From NCBI RefSeq assembly GCF_945915435.1, contig NZ_CAMEFG010000024.1:1-55541 (forward strand): a DNA stretch of 55,541 nucleotides. Reading direction: 5' to 3'. The DNA is from an uncultured Paracoccus sp. (GTDB lineage Bacteria; Pseudomonadota; Alphaproteobacteria; Rhodobacterales; Rhodobacteraceae). The notes under the pieces are model-generated. The model searched no databases and was not told the origin of the DNA. It worked only from the letters and a program-made list of their open reading frames with translations. The translations under genes and the position numbers were made by a program. Positions 27,214 through 36,310 of the stretch are shown here, piece by piece. The number at the start of each line of letters is the position of its first letter. Position 1 is the first letter of the stretch.

Positions 27214-30200
27214 ATGTTTTCGAAGATTCTGGTCGCGAATCGTGGTGAGATATCGATTCGCGTCTTGCGTGCTGCGAACGAGTTGGGCAAGCGGACGGTC
27301 GCGGTTTACGCGGAAGAGGACAAGCTGAGCCTTCACCGTTTCAAGGCGGACGAGGCCTATCGGATCGGCGAGGGGCTGGGGCCTGTGGCAGCCTATCTGT
27401 CGATACCCGAGATCATCCGGGTGGCGAAGGAATCCGGCGCGGATGCGATCCATCCGGGCTATGGGCTGCTGTCGGAAAACCCCGAATTCGTGGATGCCTG
27501 CGAGGCTGCCGGGATCGCCTTCATCGGGCCAGGCGCCGACACGATGCGGGCGCTTGGCGACAAGGCATCCGCCCGGCGCGTGGCGATCCAGGCGGGCGTG
27601 CCGGTGATCCCGGCGACCGAGGTGCTGGGTGAGGATTTCGACGCCATCCGGGCCGAGGCCGAGGTGATCGGCTATCCGCTGATGCTCAAGGCGTCATGGG
27701 GCGGCGGCGGGCGCGGGATGCGGCCCATCGCCGGTCCCGATGAACTGGTCGAGAAGATCCGCGAGGGCCGGCGCGAGGCCGAGGCGGCCTTCGGCAATGG
27801 CGAGGGCTATCTGGAAAAGATGATCCTGCGCGCCCGCCATGTCGAGGTGCAATTGCTCGGCGACAGCCACGGCGGGCTTTACCATCTCTATGAACGCGAC
27901 TGCACCGTGCAGCGCCGCAACCAGAAGGTGGTCGAGCGCGCGCCCGCACCCTACCTGACCGACGCACAGCGCGCCGAGGTCTGCGAACTCGCGCTGAAGA
28001 TCGGCCGCGCCGTGGGCTATCGCAACGCCGGCACGGTCGAGTTCCTGATGGATATGGACACGGGCGCCTTCTACTTCATCGAGGTGAACCCGCGCGTTCA
28101 GGTCGAGCATACGGTGACCGAGGAGGTCACCGGCATCGACATCGTGCAGGCCCAGATCCTGATCGCCGAGGGCGCGACCCTGACCGATGCCACCGGCGTG
28201 GCCGCACAGCAGGACATCCGGCTGAACGGCCACGCGCTGCAATGCCGGGTGACGACCGAGGACCCGCTCAACAACTTCATCCCCGATTACGGCCGCATCA
28301 GCGCCTATCGCAGCGCCACCGGCAACGGCATTCGCCTCGACGGCGGCACGGCCTATTCCGGTGGGGTGATCACGCGCTTCTACGACAGCCTGCTGGTCAA
28401 GGTCACGGCGCACGCCCAGACCCCGGCGCAGGCCATCGCGCGCATGGACCGGGCGCTGCGCGAGTTCCGCATCCGGGGCGTGGCCACGAATATCGAATTC
28501 GTCATCAACCTGCTGAAACATCCGACCTTTCTGGACGACAGCTATACCACGCGCTTCATCGACACCACGCCCGAACTGTTCGCGTTCCGCAAGCGCCGCG
28601 ACCGGGCGACGAAGCTGCTGATCTATCTGGCCGACATCACCGTGAACGGCCACCCCGAGACCGCCGGGCGCGGCGCGCCCCCCGCCCGCGCCCGCATCCC
28701 CGCGCCGCCCGCCCCGCAGGCCGATCCCGCGCCGGGGACGCGGCAGTTGCTGGACGAACAAGGCCCCAAGGCCGTGGCCGGTTGGATGCTGGCGCAAAAA
28801 CGCCTGCTGATCACCGACACCGCCATGCGCGACGGGCACCAGAGCCTGCTGGCGACCCGGATGCGCTCGATCGACATGCTGCGGGTCGCACCCGCCTATG
28901 CCTCGGACCTGCCGGGCCTGTTCAGCGTCGAATGCTGGGGCGGGGCGACTTTCGACGTGGCCTATCGCTTCTTGCAGGAATGCCCCTGGCAGCGCCTGCG
29001 CGACCTGCGCGCGGCCATGCCCAACCTGATGACGCAGATGCTGCTGCGGGCCAGCAACGGCGTCGGCTATACCAACTATCCCGACAATGTGGTGCGCTTC
29101 TTTGTCCAGCGCGCGGCTGAGACCGGCATCGACGTCTTCCGCGTCTTCGACAGCCTCAACTGGGTCGAGAACATGCGCGTCGCGATGGACGCCGTGATCG
29201 AATCCGGCAAGGTCTGCGAGGGCACGATCTGCTACACCGGCGACATCCTCGACCCCGGGCGCGCAAAATACGACCTGCAATATTACCTGAAGATGGGGCG
29301 CGAACTGCGCGACGCGGGCGCGCATATCCTTGGCCTCAAGGACATGGCGGGGCTTCTGAAGCCCGCCGCCGCCGGGGTGCTGGTGCGCGCGCTGAAGGAC
29401 GAAATCGGCCTGCCCGTCCATTTCCACACCCATGACACCGGCGGCATCGCGGGCGCGACCATCCTTGCGGCGGCCGAGGCCGGCGTCGATGCGGTCGATT
29501 GCGCGATGGACGCCTTTTCCGGCGGCACCAGCCAGCCCGCATTGGGGTCCGTGGTCGAGGCGCTGCACCACACCCCCCGCGACACCGGGCTGGACATCGG
29601 CGCGGTCCGGCGCATCAGCAACTATTGGGAAGGGGTGCGCGACCAATATGCCGCTTTCGAGGCCGGCCAGCGCGCGCCCGCATCCGAGGTCTGGCTGCAC
29701 GAGATGCCGGGCGGCCAGTTCACCAACCTCAAGGCGCAGGCCCGCAGTCTGGGGCTGGAGGACCGCTGGCACGAGGTGGCCGAGGCCTATGCCGAGGTGA
29801 ACCGGATGTTCGGCGATATCGTCAAGGTCACGCCCTCGTCCAAAGTGGTGGGCGACATGGCGCTGATGATGGTGGCCCAGGGACTGAGCCGTGAACAGGT
29901 CGAGGATCCGGTGACCGAGGTCAGCTTCCCCGATTCGGTGGTCGACATGATGCGCGGCAACCTCGGCCAGCCCCCCGGCGGCTGGCCCGAGGCCCTGCAA
30001 CGCAAGGTCCTCAAGGGCGAGGCGCCCCTGACCACCCGTCCCGGCGCCACCATCCCCCCGGTCGATCTCGAGGCCACGCGCGCCGATCTGTCGGGCGAGT
30101 TGGAAGGCAAGCCCGTCGACGACGAGGACCTGGCCGGTTACCTGATGTATCCCAAGGTCTTCCTCGACTACATGGGCCGGCATCGCCTCTATGGCCCGGT

Positions 30201-30648
30201 GCGCGTGCTGCCCACCCGCGCCTTCTTCTACGGCATGGAACCGGGCGAGGAGATCTCGGCCGAAATCGCCCAAGGCAAGACGCTGGAAATCCGCCTGCAG
30301 ACCATCGGCGAGACCGACGAGACCGGCGAGGTCAAGGTCTTCTTCGAACTCAACGGCCAGCCCCGCGTGATCCGCGTCCCCGACCGCGCCGCGCGCGCCA
30401 CCGCCACCGCGCGCCCCAAGGCCGACCCCACCGACCCCGGCCACATCGGCGCCCCCATGCCCGGCGTCGTCGCCAGCGTCGCCGTCACGGCAGGCGCAAA
30501 GGTCAAGCCCGGAGACCTGCTGCTGACCATCGAGGCCATGAAGATGGAAACCGCAATCCACGCCGACCGCGAAGGCACAATCAAGGCCATCCACGTCACA
30601 CCAGGAACCCAGATCGACGCAAAAGACCTCATGGTCGAAATCACCTGA
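27214..30648 (+). CDS. pyc: Pyruvate carboxylase
   Basis: The enzyme carboxylates pyruvate to oxaloacetate and replenishes the TCA cycle. The 1144-residue single chain has an N-terminal biotin carboxylase (FSKILVANRGEISIRVLRAA, ATP-grasp SWGGGGRGMR, EVNPRVQVEH), the carboxyltransferase (DTAMRDGHQSLLATRMR, with GLKDMAGLLKP and HFHTHDTGG), and a C-terminal biotinyl domain with EAMKMET (biotinylated Lys1110). Length is normal for the alpha4 type. GGAG is eight bases before the ATG at 27214. It stands alone; GC-rich inverted repeats follow it. Confidence 0.97.
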   Translation: MFSKILVANRGEISIRVLRAANELGKRTVAVYAEEDKLSLHRFKADEAYRIGEGLGPVAAYLSIPEIIRVAKESGADAIHPGYGLLSENPEFVDACEAAGIAFIGPGADTMRALGDKASARRVAIQAGVPVIPATEVLGEDFDAIRAEAEVIGYPLMLKASWGGGGRGMRPIAGPDELVEKIREGRREAEAAFGNGEGYLEKMILRARHVEVQLLGDSHGGLYHLYERDCTVQRRNQKVVERAPAPYLTDAQRAEVCELALKIGRAVGYRNAGTVEFLMDMDTGAFYFIEVNPRVQVEHTVTEEVTGIDIVQAQILIAEGATLTDATGVAAQQDIRLNGHALQCRVTTEDPLNNFIPDYGRISAYRSATGNGIRLDGGTAYSGGVITRFYDSLLVKVTAHAQTPAQAIARMDRALREFRIRGVATNIEFVINLLKHPTFLDDSYTTRFIDTTPELFAFRKRRDRATKLLIYLADITVNGHPETAGRGAPPARARIPAPPAPQADPAPGTRQLLDEQGPKAVAGWMLAQKRLLITDTAMRDGHQSLLATRMRSIDMLRVAPAYASDLPGLFSVECWGGATFDVAYRFLQECPWQRLRDLRAAMPNLMTQMLLRASNGVGYTNYPDNVVRFFVQRAAETGIDVFRVFDSLNWVENMRVAMDAVIESGKVCEGTICYTGDILDPGRAKYDLQYYLKMGRELRDAGAHILGLKDMAGLLKPAAAGVLVRALKDEIGLPVHFHTHDTGGIAGATILAAAEAGVDAVDCAMDAFSGGTSQPALGSVVEALHHTPRDTGLDIGAVRRISNYWEGVRDQYAAFEAGQRAPASEVWLHEMPGGQFTNLKAQARSLGLEDRWHEVAEAYAEVNRMFGDIVKVTPSSKVVGDMALMMVAQGLSREQVEDPVTEVSFPDSVVDMMRGNLGQPPGGWPEALQRKVLKGEAPLTTRPGATIPPVDLEATRADLSGELEGKPVDDEDLAGYLMYPKVFLDYMGRHRLYGPVRVLPTRAFFYGMEPGEEISAEIAQGKTLEIRLQTIGETDETGEVKVFFELNGQPRVIRVPDRAARATATARPKADPTDPGHIGAPMPGVVASVAVTAGAKVKPGDLLLTIEAMKMETAIHADREGTIKAIHVTPGTQIDAKDLMVEIT

Positions 30649-30684
30649 CGCGCGAAGCGCGCCCCCTGCCCAGCGGCAGCGTCC

Positions 30685-30736
30685 GGGCCGGGCTTTGCCC
30701 GGCCCGACCCCCTTCCGGTCCAACCCACCGGACCGG
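30685..30736 (+). terminator. Two successive hairpins after pyc
   Basis: GGGCCGGGC-ttt-GCCCGGCCC (30685-30705) and CCGGTCC with GGACCGG (30715-30736). They lie between pyc and the convergent MFS gene. No U-tract, so Rho assistance may be required. Confidence 0.5.
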
Positions 30737-30780
30737 ACCCCGGCGACACGGGACCAGGGGCCGGCAACCCGCGCCGGGTC

Positions 30781-31992
30781 CTAGCCCGCCCCTTCCCGCC
30801 TGCGCCGCATCCCGGCCTCTTGCCCCAGCGCGATCAGGCAGGTCAGCGCCATGAACCCCGCCGAGGCCCACAAAACCCCCGCGGCCATGCCACCGTCCAG
30901 CAGATAGCCATACAGCACCGGCCCCGCGACCCCGCCCACGCTGAACCCGGTCGAGACGATGCCGAACACGCGCCCCTCGGACCCCGCCGGGGACGCCGCC
31001 CGCACCAGCATGTCTCGCGACGGCGCGATGCAGCCCGTCAGGAACCCCGCCAGTCCCAACGTCGCGATCAGCGCATGGCCCGGCAGGGGCAGCAGCACGA
31101 CGGCGGCGATCAGGACCGCGGCCAACCCGAAGACGGCCGCGCCGACGACCCCGTGGCGCCGCGTCCTGTCTGCCAGAACGCCCCCCGCCAGCACGCCGAA
31201 GGCGCTGGCGAAGAGGAAGGCGGTCAGGGCGAGATTGGCGGTCGGCAGAGGCACCTCGAAACCCTGCACCAGCGCCGAGACCAGGAATCTCTCGATCGCG
31301 CCGGTGCTGAGCGCCAGCAGCAGGAAGAACAGCGTCAACACCATGATCGACCGGATGGCCTGCCGCGAAAAACCCGCGCTCGGGGGTGCGCCGGTTTTCC
31401 TGGCCGGTCCCGGAACGGGCGCAGGCAGCACCGGCGCGCCCCTGACGACCAGCACCGCCAGCACCGCAAGGCCGATCCCCGCGCTAAGTGCGAAAGCGGG
31501 GCGCAGACCGAAGGCGACCGCCACCCAGACCAGAGCCAAGGGCGCCAGCGCATTGCCCAGAAAACCCGCGAAGGTATGGACGGAAAAGGCCCGGCCCATC
31601 CGGTCGGGCGACATGCCCCGCGACAGCAGGGCGTAATCGCTGGGGTGATAGACCCCGTTCGCCACCCCCGCCAGCGCCATCGCGGCGACCAGAACGGGAA
31701 AGACGGGCCACAGGACCAGCAGCGCAAAGCTGGCACTGCCCAGCGCCAGCGCCGCCATCAGCAGGCGATGCGCGCCAAGCCGGTCCACCACATAGCCAAG
31801 CGGAGCCTGCACCACGGCGGTGACGATGCTGAAGACCCCGATCGCCAGGCCAAGATCGACGAAGCTGACCCCCATCGCGGCGGGCAGCAGGGGCAGCAGC
31901 GCGGGCACCGTCATGATGTGGAAATGGCTGACCAGATGCGCCGCCGAAACCTGCGCCAGCAGCCCGCGCTGCGAAATCCTGCCTGCCGTCAT
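30781..31992 (-). CDS. MFS transporter, fosmidomycin-resistance-like
   Basis: A 403-residue inner-membrane transporter with about 12 hydrophobic segments in two halves. The N-terminus HLVSHFHIMTVPALLPLLP, the loop YVVDRLGAHR after the second span and the segment GVYHPSDYALLSRGM are typical of the fosmidomycin-resistance-like group. The cytoplasmic mid-loop (VPGPARKTGAPPSAGFSR) divides the halves. Substrate unknown. It is downstream of ectD on the same strand after about 100 bases, so partial co-transcription with the ectoine genes is possible. Confidence 0.85.
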   Translation of the reverse strand: MTAGRISQRGLLAQVSAAHLVSHFHIMTVPALLPLLPAAMGVSFVDLGLAIGVFSIVTAVVQAPLGYVVDRLGAHRLLMAALALGSASFALLVLWPVFPVLVAAMALAGVANGVYHPSDYALLSRGMSPDRMGRAFSVHTFAGFLGNALAPLALVWVAVAFGLRPAFALSAGIGLAVLAVLVVRGAPVLPAPVPGPARKTGAPPSAGFSRQAIRSIMVLTLFFLLLALSTGAIERFLVSALVQGFEVPLPTANLALTAFLFASAFGVLAGGVLADRTRRHGVVGAAVFGLAAVLIAAVVLLPLPGHALIATLGLAGFLTGCIAPSRDMLVRAASPAGSEGRVFGIVSTGFSVGGVAGPVLYGYLLDGGMAAGVLWASAGFMALTCLIALGQEAGMRRRREGAG

Positions 31993-32093
31993 TTCGATTC
32001 CCGTCCCGATCCGGGCTGGCCGCCCGCGCCTTCATAGTCGCTGGGCAGGCCCTTTGAAAGCCCGCCGCCCCAGGACGGGAACCGTGGCCCCTT

Positions 32094-33014
32094 CTAGGCG
32101 ATCTCGCCCGAGACGACGCGGATCGGCGCCTTGGGGTCGCGGCTGGACAGGAAGGCCGGACGGGGTTTTTTCGCCGCGAACGGCTGGCCCAGCCGATTCG
32201 ACCAGGCGTTATAGACGAAAAACGCATTCGAGCGCGAAAACGGCGTGATGTTCCCGTTCGAGCCGTGCATCGTGTTGCACTCGAACAGGATCACCGTGCC
32301 CGCCTTGCCCGCCGCGTATTCGATGCCGAAACGGTCCGCCAGTTCGGTCAGCGCGTTGGGACTGGGCACGCCGATCTCCTGCTTCTTCAGTGAGGATTTG
32401 TGATTGTCCTCAGGCGTCTCGCCCGCGCAGGAAATGAAATGCCGGTGCGAGCCGGGCATCAGCATCAGCGGCCCGTTCAGCGCGTCGTTGTCCGTCAGCA
32501 GGACCGAGGCCGAGATGGCGCGCATCCGGGGCATCCCATCCTCGGCGTGCCATGTCTCGAAATCGGAATGCCAGTAGAACTCCTTGCCGGTAAAGCCGGG
32601 TTTGTAGTTCAACCGGCTTTGGTGCAGGTAAAGGTCGTCATCCAGCAGGAAACGGATCTTGCCCGCGATACGGTCGTCGCAGGCCAGCCGGTTGAACAGC
32701 GCGCTTTCGTCATCCAGCCGGAAGACGGTGCGCACCGCATCCGATCCCGGCTCGGTCACGACATTGTCGGCCTGCAACTGCGCCTGACCCGACCGCAACC
32801 GGCGCGATTCCTCTTGCAGGCGGGCGACCTCGGCAGGGGTGAAAAGGTCGCGCAGGATCAGGAAGCCGTTTCTTTCGTATTCGGCGACCTGCTCGGGCGC
32901 CAGCGGCGCATCGGGACCGGGTTCGCCCCAGACGACCGGGTCCTTGCGTTCAAGCCAGCGTTCTTCGGCCATCCGCGTGGGATAGTCGTCGGTTCGGGTT
33001 TCGGTGATGGTCAT
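32094..33014 (-). CDS. ectD: Ectoine hydroxylase
   Basis: A non-haem Fe(II), 2-oxoglutarate dioxygenase that converts ectoine to 5-hydroxyectoine. The 306-residue protein contains the EctD signature FYWHSDFETWHAEDGMPRMR with the His and Asp iron ligands, and the distal His in ECNTMHGSNGN. AAGGAGGAG precedes the ATG. It is the last gene of ectABCD, 20 bases after ectC. Its presence means the strain should make hydroxyectoine, which protects against heat and desiccation besides salt. Confidence 0.95.
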   Translation of the reverse strand: MTITETRTDDYPTRMAEERWLERKDPVVWGEPGPDAPLAPEQVAEYERNGFLILRDLFTPAEVARLQEESRRLRSGQAQLQADNVVTEPGSDAVRTVFRLDDESALFNRLACDDRIAGKIRFLLDDDLYLHQSRLNYKPGFTGKEFYWHSDFETWHAEDGMPRMRAISASVLLTDNDALNGPLMLMPGSHRHFISCAGETPEDNHKSSLKKQEIGVPSPNALTELADRFGIEYAAGKAGTVILFECNTMHGSNGNITPFSRSNAFFVYNAWSNRLGQPFAAKKPRPAFLSSRDPKAPIRVVSGEIA

Positions 33015-33034
33015 TCTCTCCTCCTTCGTGGAAC

Positions 33035-33427
33035 TCAGGCGGTTTCGGTCGCGCAGGCGTAAGAGCCGTCCTCGCGATGGACCTCGGTGCCGGTCACGGG
33101 CGGGTTGAAGCAGCAGGCCAGAACCAGTTCCGAGCGCGCGCTGAGCCGGTGGCGGTCGTTGAGGTCCAGCGCATAGACCACGCCGGGGCGGATCTGGTGG
33201 GTGGTGCCGGTGGCCAGGTCCTCGATCGTGCCTTCCCCCGAGATGCAATAGACGCTTTCGAAATGGTGCTTGTAGTGAAAGACGTGGCTGGTCCCCGGCT
33301 GGATCCGGGTGATGTGGAAGGAAAAGCCCATCCCGTCGCCGGCCAGCACCAGCCGGGTGGAATCCCAGCCCTCGGCCTTGACCAGGCGTTCGGTCTTGCG
33401 GGCGTCTTCCAGGTCGCGAACGATCAT
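33035..33427 (-). CDS. ectC: L-ectoine synthase
   Basis: EctC cyclises N-gamma-acetyl-diaminobutyrate to ectoine. The 130-residue cupin protein shows [16 protein letters not shown] at the start, [18 protein letters not shown], and the cupin core [21 protein letters not shown]. Length is normal. AAGGAGA precedes the ATG. Third in the operon, 15 bases after ectB. Confidence 0.96.
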   Translation of the reverse strand: MIVRDLEDARKTERLVKAEGWDSTRLVLAGDGMGFSFHITRIQPGTSHVFHYKHHFESVYCISGEGTIEDLATGTTHQIRPGVVYALDLNDRHRLSARSELVLACCFNPPVTGTEVHREDGSYACATETA

Positions 33428-33442
33428 GTTTCTCTCCTTGTC

Positions 33443-34723
33443 TTATTCTGCGGCGGTGCGGGCGGCATCGCCTGCCAGCACGGTCTCGAAGGCGCGGGCC
33501 ATGATGTTCAGGCCGCGGTCCAGTTGTTCGGCGGGGATCGTCAGCGGGCACAGCACCTTGACGACCTCGTCATGGGAACCCGAGGTCTCGATGATCAGCC
33601 CCTGGTCGAAGCACTCGGCGCAGATCTGCCCGGCCAGATCGCCGTCGCCGGTGTCGATGCCGCGCATCATGCCACGGCCGCGCAGGCCCATGTCGCGGGC
33701 ATCGGCGATCTCTTTCAGCCGTTTCTCAAGATGATCGGACTTGCTGTTGACTTCATTCGCGAAAACATCGTTCTTCCAGAATTTCTCCAGCGCCACGCGG
33801 GCGGTGACGAAGGCATGGTTGTTGCCCCGGAAGGTGCCGTTGTGTTCGGCGGGCGCCCAGATGTCGTATTCGGGCCGGATCAGGGTCAGCGCAAAGGGCA
33901 GGCCCATGCCCGACAGCGACTTGGCCTGCGTGATGATATCGGGCGACAACCCGAAGCCCTCGAAGGAAAAGAAGCTGCCGGTGCGCCCGCAACCCGCCTG
34001 GATGTCGTCGACGATGAACAGCGCGCCATGCTTGCGGGCGATGGCCTGGATCTTGCGCAGCCACTCGGGCGAGGCCGCGTTCAGGCCGCCCTCGCCCTGC
34101 ACAGGCTCGACGATGATGGCGGCAGGCGCGTCGATCCCGCCCGAGGGATCGTCGAGCATCTGCTCCAGCATCTCGGCGGTATCGACGTCGGCGCCGAAAT
34201 AGCCGTCATAGGGCGCGCGGTGGACGCCATTCAGTTCCACGCCCGCACCCCCGCGCTTGCCCGAATTGCCGGTCGCGGCCAGCGCGCCAAGGCTCATCCC
34301 GTGAAAGCCGTTGGTGAAGGCGATGACGTTGCTGCGCCCCGTGACCTTGCGCGCCAGCTTCAGCGCGGCCTCGACGGCGTTGGTCCCCGTCGGGCCGGTG
34401 AACATCAGCTTGTGGTCCATGCCGCGCGGGCGCAGGATGATGTCCTCATAGGCGGTCAGGAAGTCCTGCTTGGCGCGGGTGAACATGTCCAGCCCGTGCG
34501 CGATCCCGTCCGAGGTGATGTAATCGACCAGCGCCGCCTGCATGTCAGGGTCGTTGTGGCCATAGTTCAGCGAAGAACAGCCCGCCAGGAAGTCGATGTA
34601 TTCGCGCCCGTCGCGCCCGTGGATGGTGGCATTGCGGGCCTTGTCGAAAAGCGCGGGAAAACTGCGCGAATAGGACCGCACCTGGCTTTCGATGCGGTCG
34701 AAGGTCTTGATGGTATTGCTCAT
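33443..34723 (-). CDS. ectB: Diaminobutyrate-2-oxoglutarate transaminase
   Basis: A PLP enzyme that makes L-2,4-diaminobutyrate from aspartate semialdehyde. The 426-residue protein is a class III aminotransferase: DFLAGCSSLNYGHNDP, FTGPTGTNAVEAALKLARK, IIVEPVQGEGGLNAAS, DDIQAGCGRTG and the PLP lysine in ITQAKSLSGMGLP. The ATG at 34723 (MSNTIKTFDRIES) fits the family; the frame is open upstream without conservation. Second in the operon, 58 bases after ectA. Confidence 0.96.
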   Translation of the reverse strand: MSNTIKTFDRIESQVRSYSRSFPALFDKARNATIHGRDGREYIDFLAGCSSLNYGHNDPDMQAALVDYITSDGIAHGLDMFTRAKQDFLTAYEDIILRPRGMDHKLMFTGPTGTNAVEAALKLARKVTGRSNVIAFTNGFHGMSLGALAATGNSGKRGGAGVELNGVHRAPYDGYFGADVDTAEMLEQMLDDPSGGIDAPAAIIVEPVQGEGGLNAASPEWLRKIQAIARKHGALFIVDDIQAGCGRTGSFFSFEGFGLSPDIITQAKSLSGMGLPFALTLIRPEYDIWAPAEHNGTFRGNNHAFVTARVALEKFWKNDVFANEVNSKSDHLEKRLKEIADARDMGLRGRGMMRGIDTGDGDLAGQICAECFDQGLIIETSGSHDEVVKVLCPLTIPAEQLDRGLNIMARAFETVLAGDAARTAAE

Positions 34724-34781
34724 GTCAGCCTCGTCTTTGGGACGGCGATCCGGGCCGCGCGGCCCGGCAGCGTTCAAGCCC

Positions 34782-35324
34782 TCAGCCCGCCTCGCGGCGG
34801 ATGGGACCGATCGTGACCAGGAACTCGGTATCGTGCCGGCCGTCGAAATGGTCGTCGCGCGTGAAATGCGGCTTGCGCGACATTGCGGCGTCCTGCGCCG
34901 CGGCGATCGAACGGAACAGCCCCCACGAAGGCACGTTGTCATCGGTGATCGTGGACTGGATGCGCGTGACGCCCTTGCAGACGTCGCGTGCCAGAACCTC
35001 GGCGATCAGGCGCTTGCCCAACCCCCTGCCCCGCGCGCCGGCAGCCGTGCAGACCTGCCAGACGAAATAGGTATCAGGGTCCGAGGGCGGGATATAGCCC
35101 GAAAGCCAGCCCATGATCTCGCCATCCCTTTCGGCGATGGCGCAGGTGCCCGCGAAGTGGCTGCATTGCAGCAGGTTGCAATAGACCGAGTTGCCGTCAA
35201 GCGAAGCGGTATCGGCAACCAGTTGCCAGACCCTTGGTCCGTCCCGGTCGCGTGGCGCGCGGATCACGATCCCCGCATCCCCTTCCGTTGCCTGCCGGTC
35301 TTCAGCGGCTACTGCAAGTTGCAT
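34782..35324 (-). CDS. ectA: L-2,4-diaminobutyrate N-acetyltransferase
   Basis: A GNAT enzyme that acetylates diaminobutyrate. The 180-residue protein shows RAPRDRDGPRVWQLVAD, LDGNSVYCNLLQCSHFAGTC and the acetyl-CoA loop ARGRGLGKRLI. The ATG at 35324 is chosen because GGAGG stands six bases upstream and it fits the family length. First gene of ectABCD. No ectR regulator and no specialised aspartokinase gene are in the cluster. Confidence 0.95.
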   Translation of the reverse strand: MQLAVAAEDRQATEGDAGIVIRAPRDRDGPRVWQLVADTASLDGNSVYCNLLQCSHFAGTCAIAERDGEIMGWLSGYIPPSDPDTYFVWQVCTAAGARGRGLGKRLIAEVLARDVCKGVTRIQSTITDDNVPSWGLFRSIAAAQDAAMSRKPHFTRDDHFDGRHDTEFLVTIGPIRREAG

Positions 35325-35374
35325 CAAGCTCCTCCGCAATTCGTTCGGGAACTTACTTAGCTTGTATGAAGCAT

Positions 35375-35416
35375 ATGTCAACAGGGCGGAAACCCGGATT
35401 TGACGGGTTGACATAG
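35375..35416. promoter_or_regulatory. Inverted TATGTCAAC / GTTGACATA pair ahead of ectA
   Basis: TATGTCAAC (35375-35383) and its reverse complement GTTGACATA (35408-35416) lie 33 bp centre to centre, about three helical turns. Each contains a consensus TTGACA, one pointing to ectA and one to the nitroreductase. On the ectA side TAAGTA follows after 16 bases. It may be a paired divergent promoter or an operator. The region is AT-rich against its surroundings. Confidence 0.45.
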
Positions 35417-35599
35417 ATTATATGTTTAAAACCAATGATTAACATCGGAAATTTGTCACTCCTTACCTGTTTCGTGTGCAAACTTCTGCGGCTGATTTTG
35501 GAATTTGATTAGATTATGCTAATGATTCCTGCTGCCATGCGGCGTCCTTGGCGGATTGCGCCCTTGACCCCTTCGCCCCGCTGCGGGACACAGGGCGGC

Positions 35600-36310
35600 A
35601 TGGACGATCCCGCGCAGAACATCCCGGCAATGGAAAGCGAACTGACCCGGCTGCTGGTCCGCCGCCGCTCGGTCCGGGCCTATCTGGACAGCCCGGTGCC
35701 GCTGGCCGATCTTCAGCGGATGTGCAGGCTTGCAAGGCTTGCGCCCAGCGGGGCGAACCTGCAACCGGGCAGCTTTCACGTCCTGACCGGCGATCCGCTG
35801 CGGGCGCTGACCCGTGCGCTGCAAGGCGCCATCGACGCGGGACAGCCGCAAAGCCGCGAATATTCCTATTTCCCCGACCCGATGCCGCCCCATCTGAAGG
35901 CCCGCCAGCGCGCGGCGGGATTCGCGCTTTACGGCGCGCTTGGCATCGACAGGCGCGACATTGCGGGCAGGCGGGCGCAGTTCCGGCGCAACTACGGGTT
36001 CTTCGGCGCGCCGGTCGGGATGGTCGTCACCATCCGGCGCGACATGGGCAAGGGCTGCTTCATGGACCTGGGGATGAGCCTGATGGCCCTGCTGCTGGCG
36101 GTCGAGGACATGGGCTATGGCGCCACCGGCATCGGCGCGCTGGCCAATTACGGGCCGGTCGTCCACCGTCACCTTGCCCTGCCCGGTGACGAGTTGGTCG
36201 TCTGCGGCGTAGCCATCGGGCGCCCCGACCCGCAAGCGCCCGAAAACGGCCTGCGCACCGCGCGCGAGGACCTGCCCGCCTTCGCCAGCTTTCGCGGCTT
36301 TCCGGGTTAG
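35600..36310 (+). CDS. Nitroreductase-family FMN oxidoreductase
   Basis: A 236-residue nitroreductase-fold protein. The N-terminus RRSVRAYLDSPVPLADLQRM and APSGANLQPGSFHVL form the FMN phosphate-binding region, and GMSLMALLLAVEDMGYGATGIGAL is the family's central helix and glycine turn; VCGVAIGRPDP is the C-terminal FMN segment. The substrate is unknown. The ATG at 35600 has only a weak purine run (AGGGCGG), and the open frame starts earlier at 35516. It is divergent from ectA and its stop overlaps that of the convergent thiolase. Confidence 0.85.
   Translation: MDDPAQNIPAMESELTRLLVRRRSVRAYLDSPVPLADLQRMCRLARLAPSGANLQPGSFHVLTGDPLRALTRALQGAIDAGQPQSREYSYFPDPMPPHLKARQRAAGFALYGALGIDRRDIAGRRAQFRRNYGFFGAPVGMVVTIRRDMGKGCFMDLGMSLMALLLAVEDMGYGATGIGALANYGPVVHRHLALPGDELVVCGVAIGRPDPQAPENGLRTAREDLPAFASFRGFPG

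Noticed and set aside
27694..30723. About 1009-codon minus-strand frame opposite pyc
   Set aside because: Composition is artefactual and pyc is full length with all motifs.
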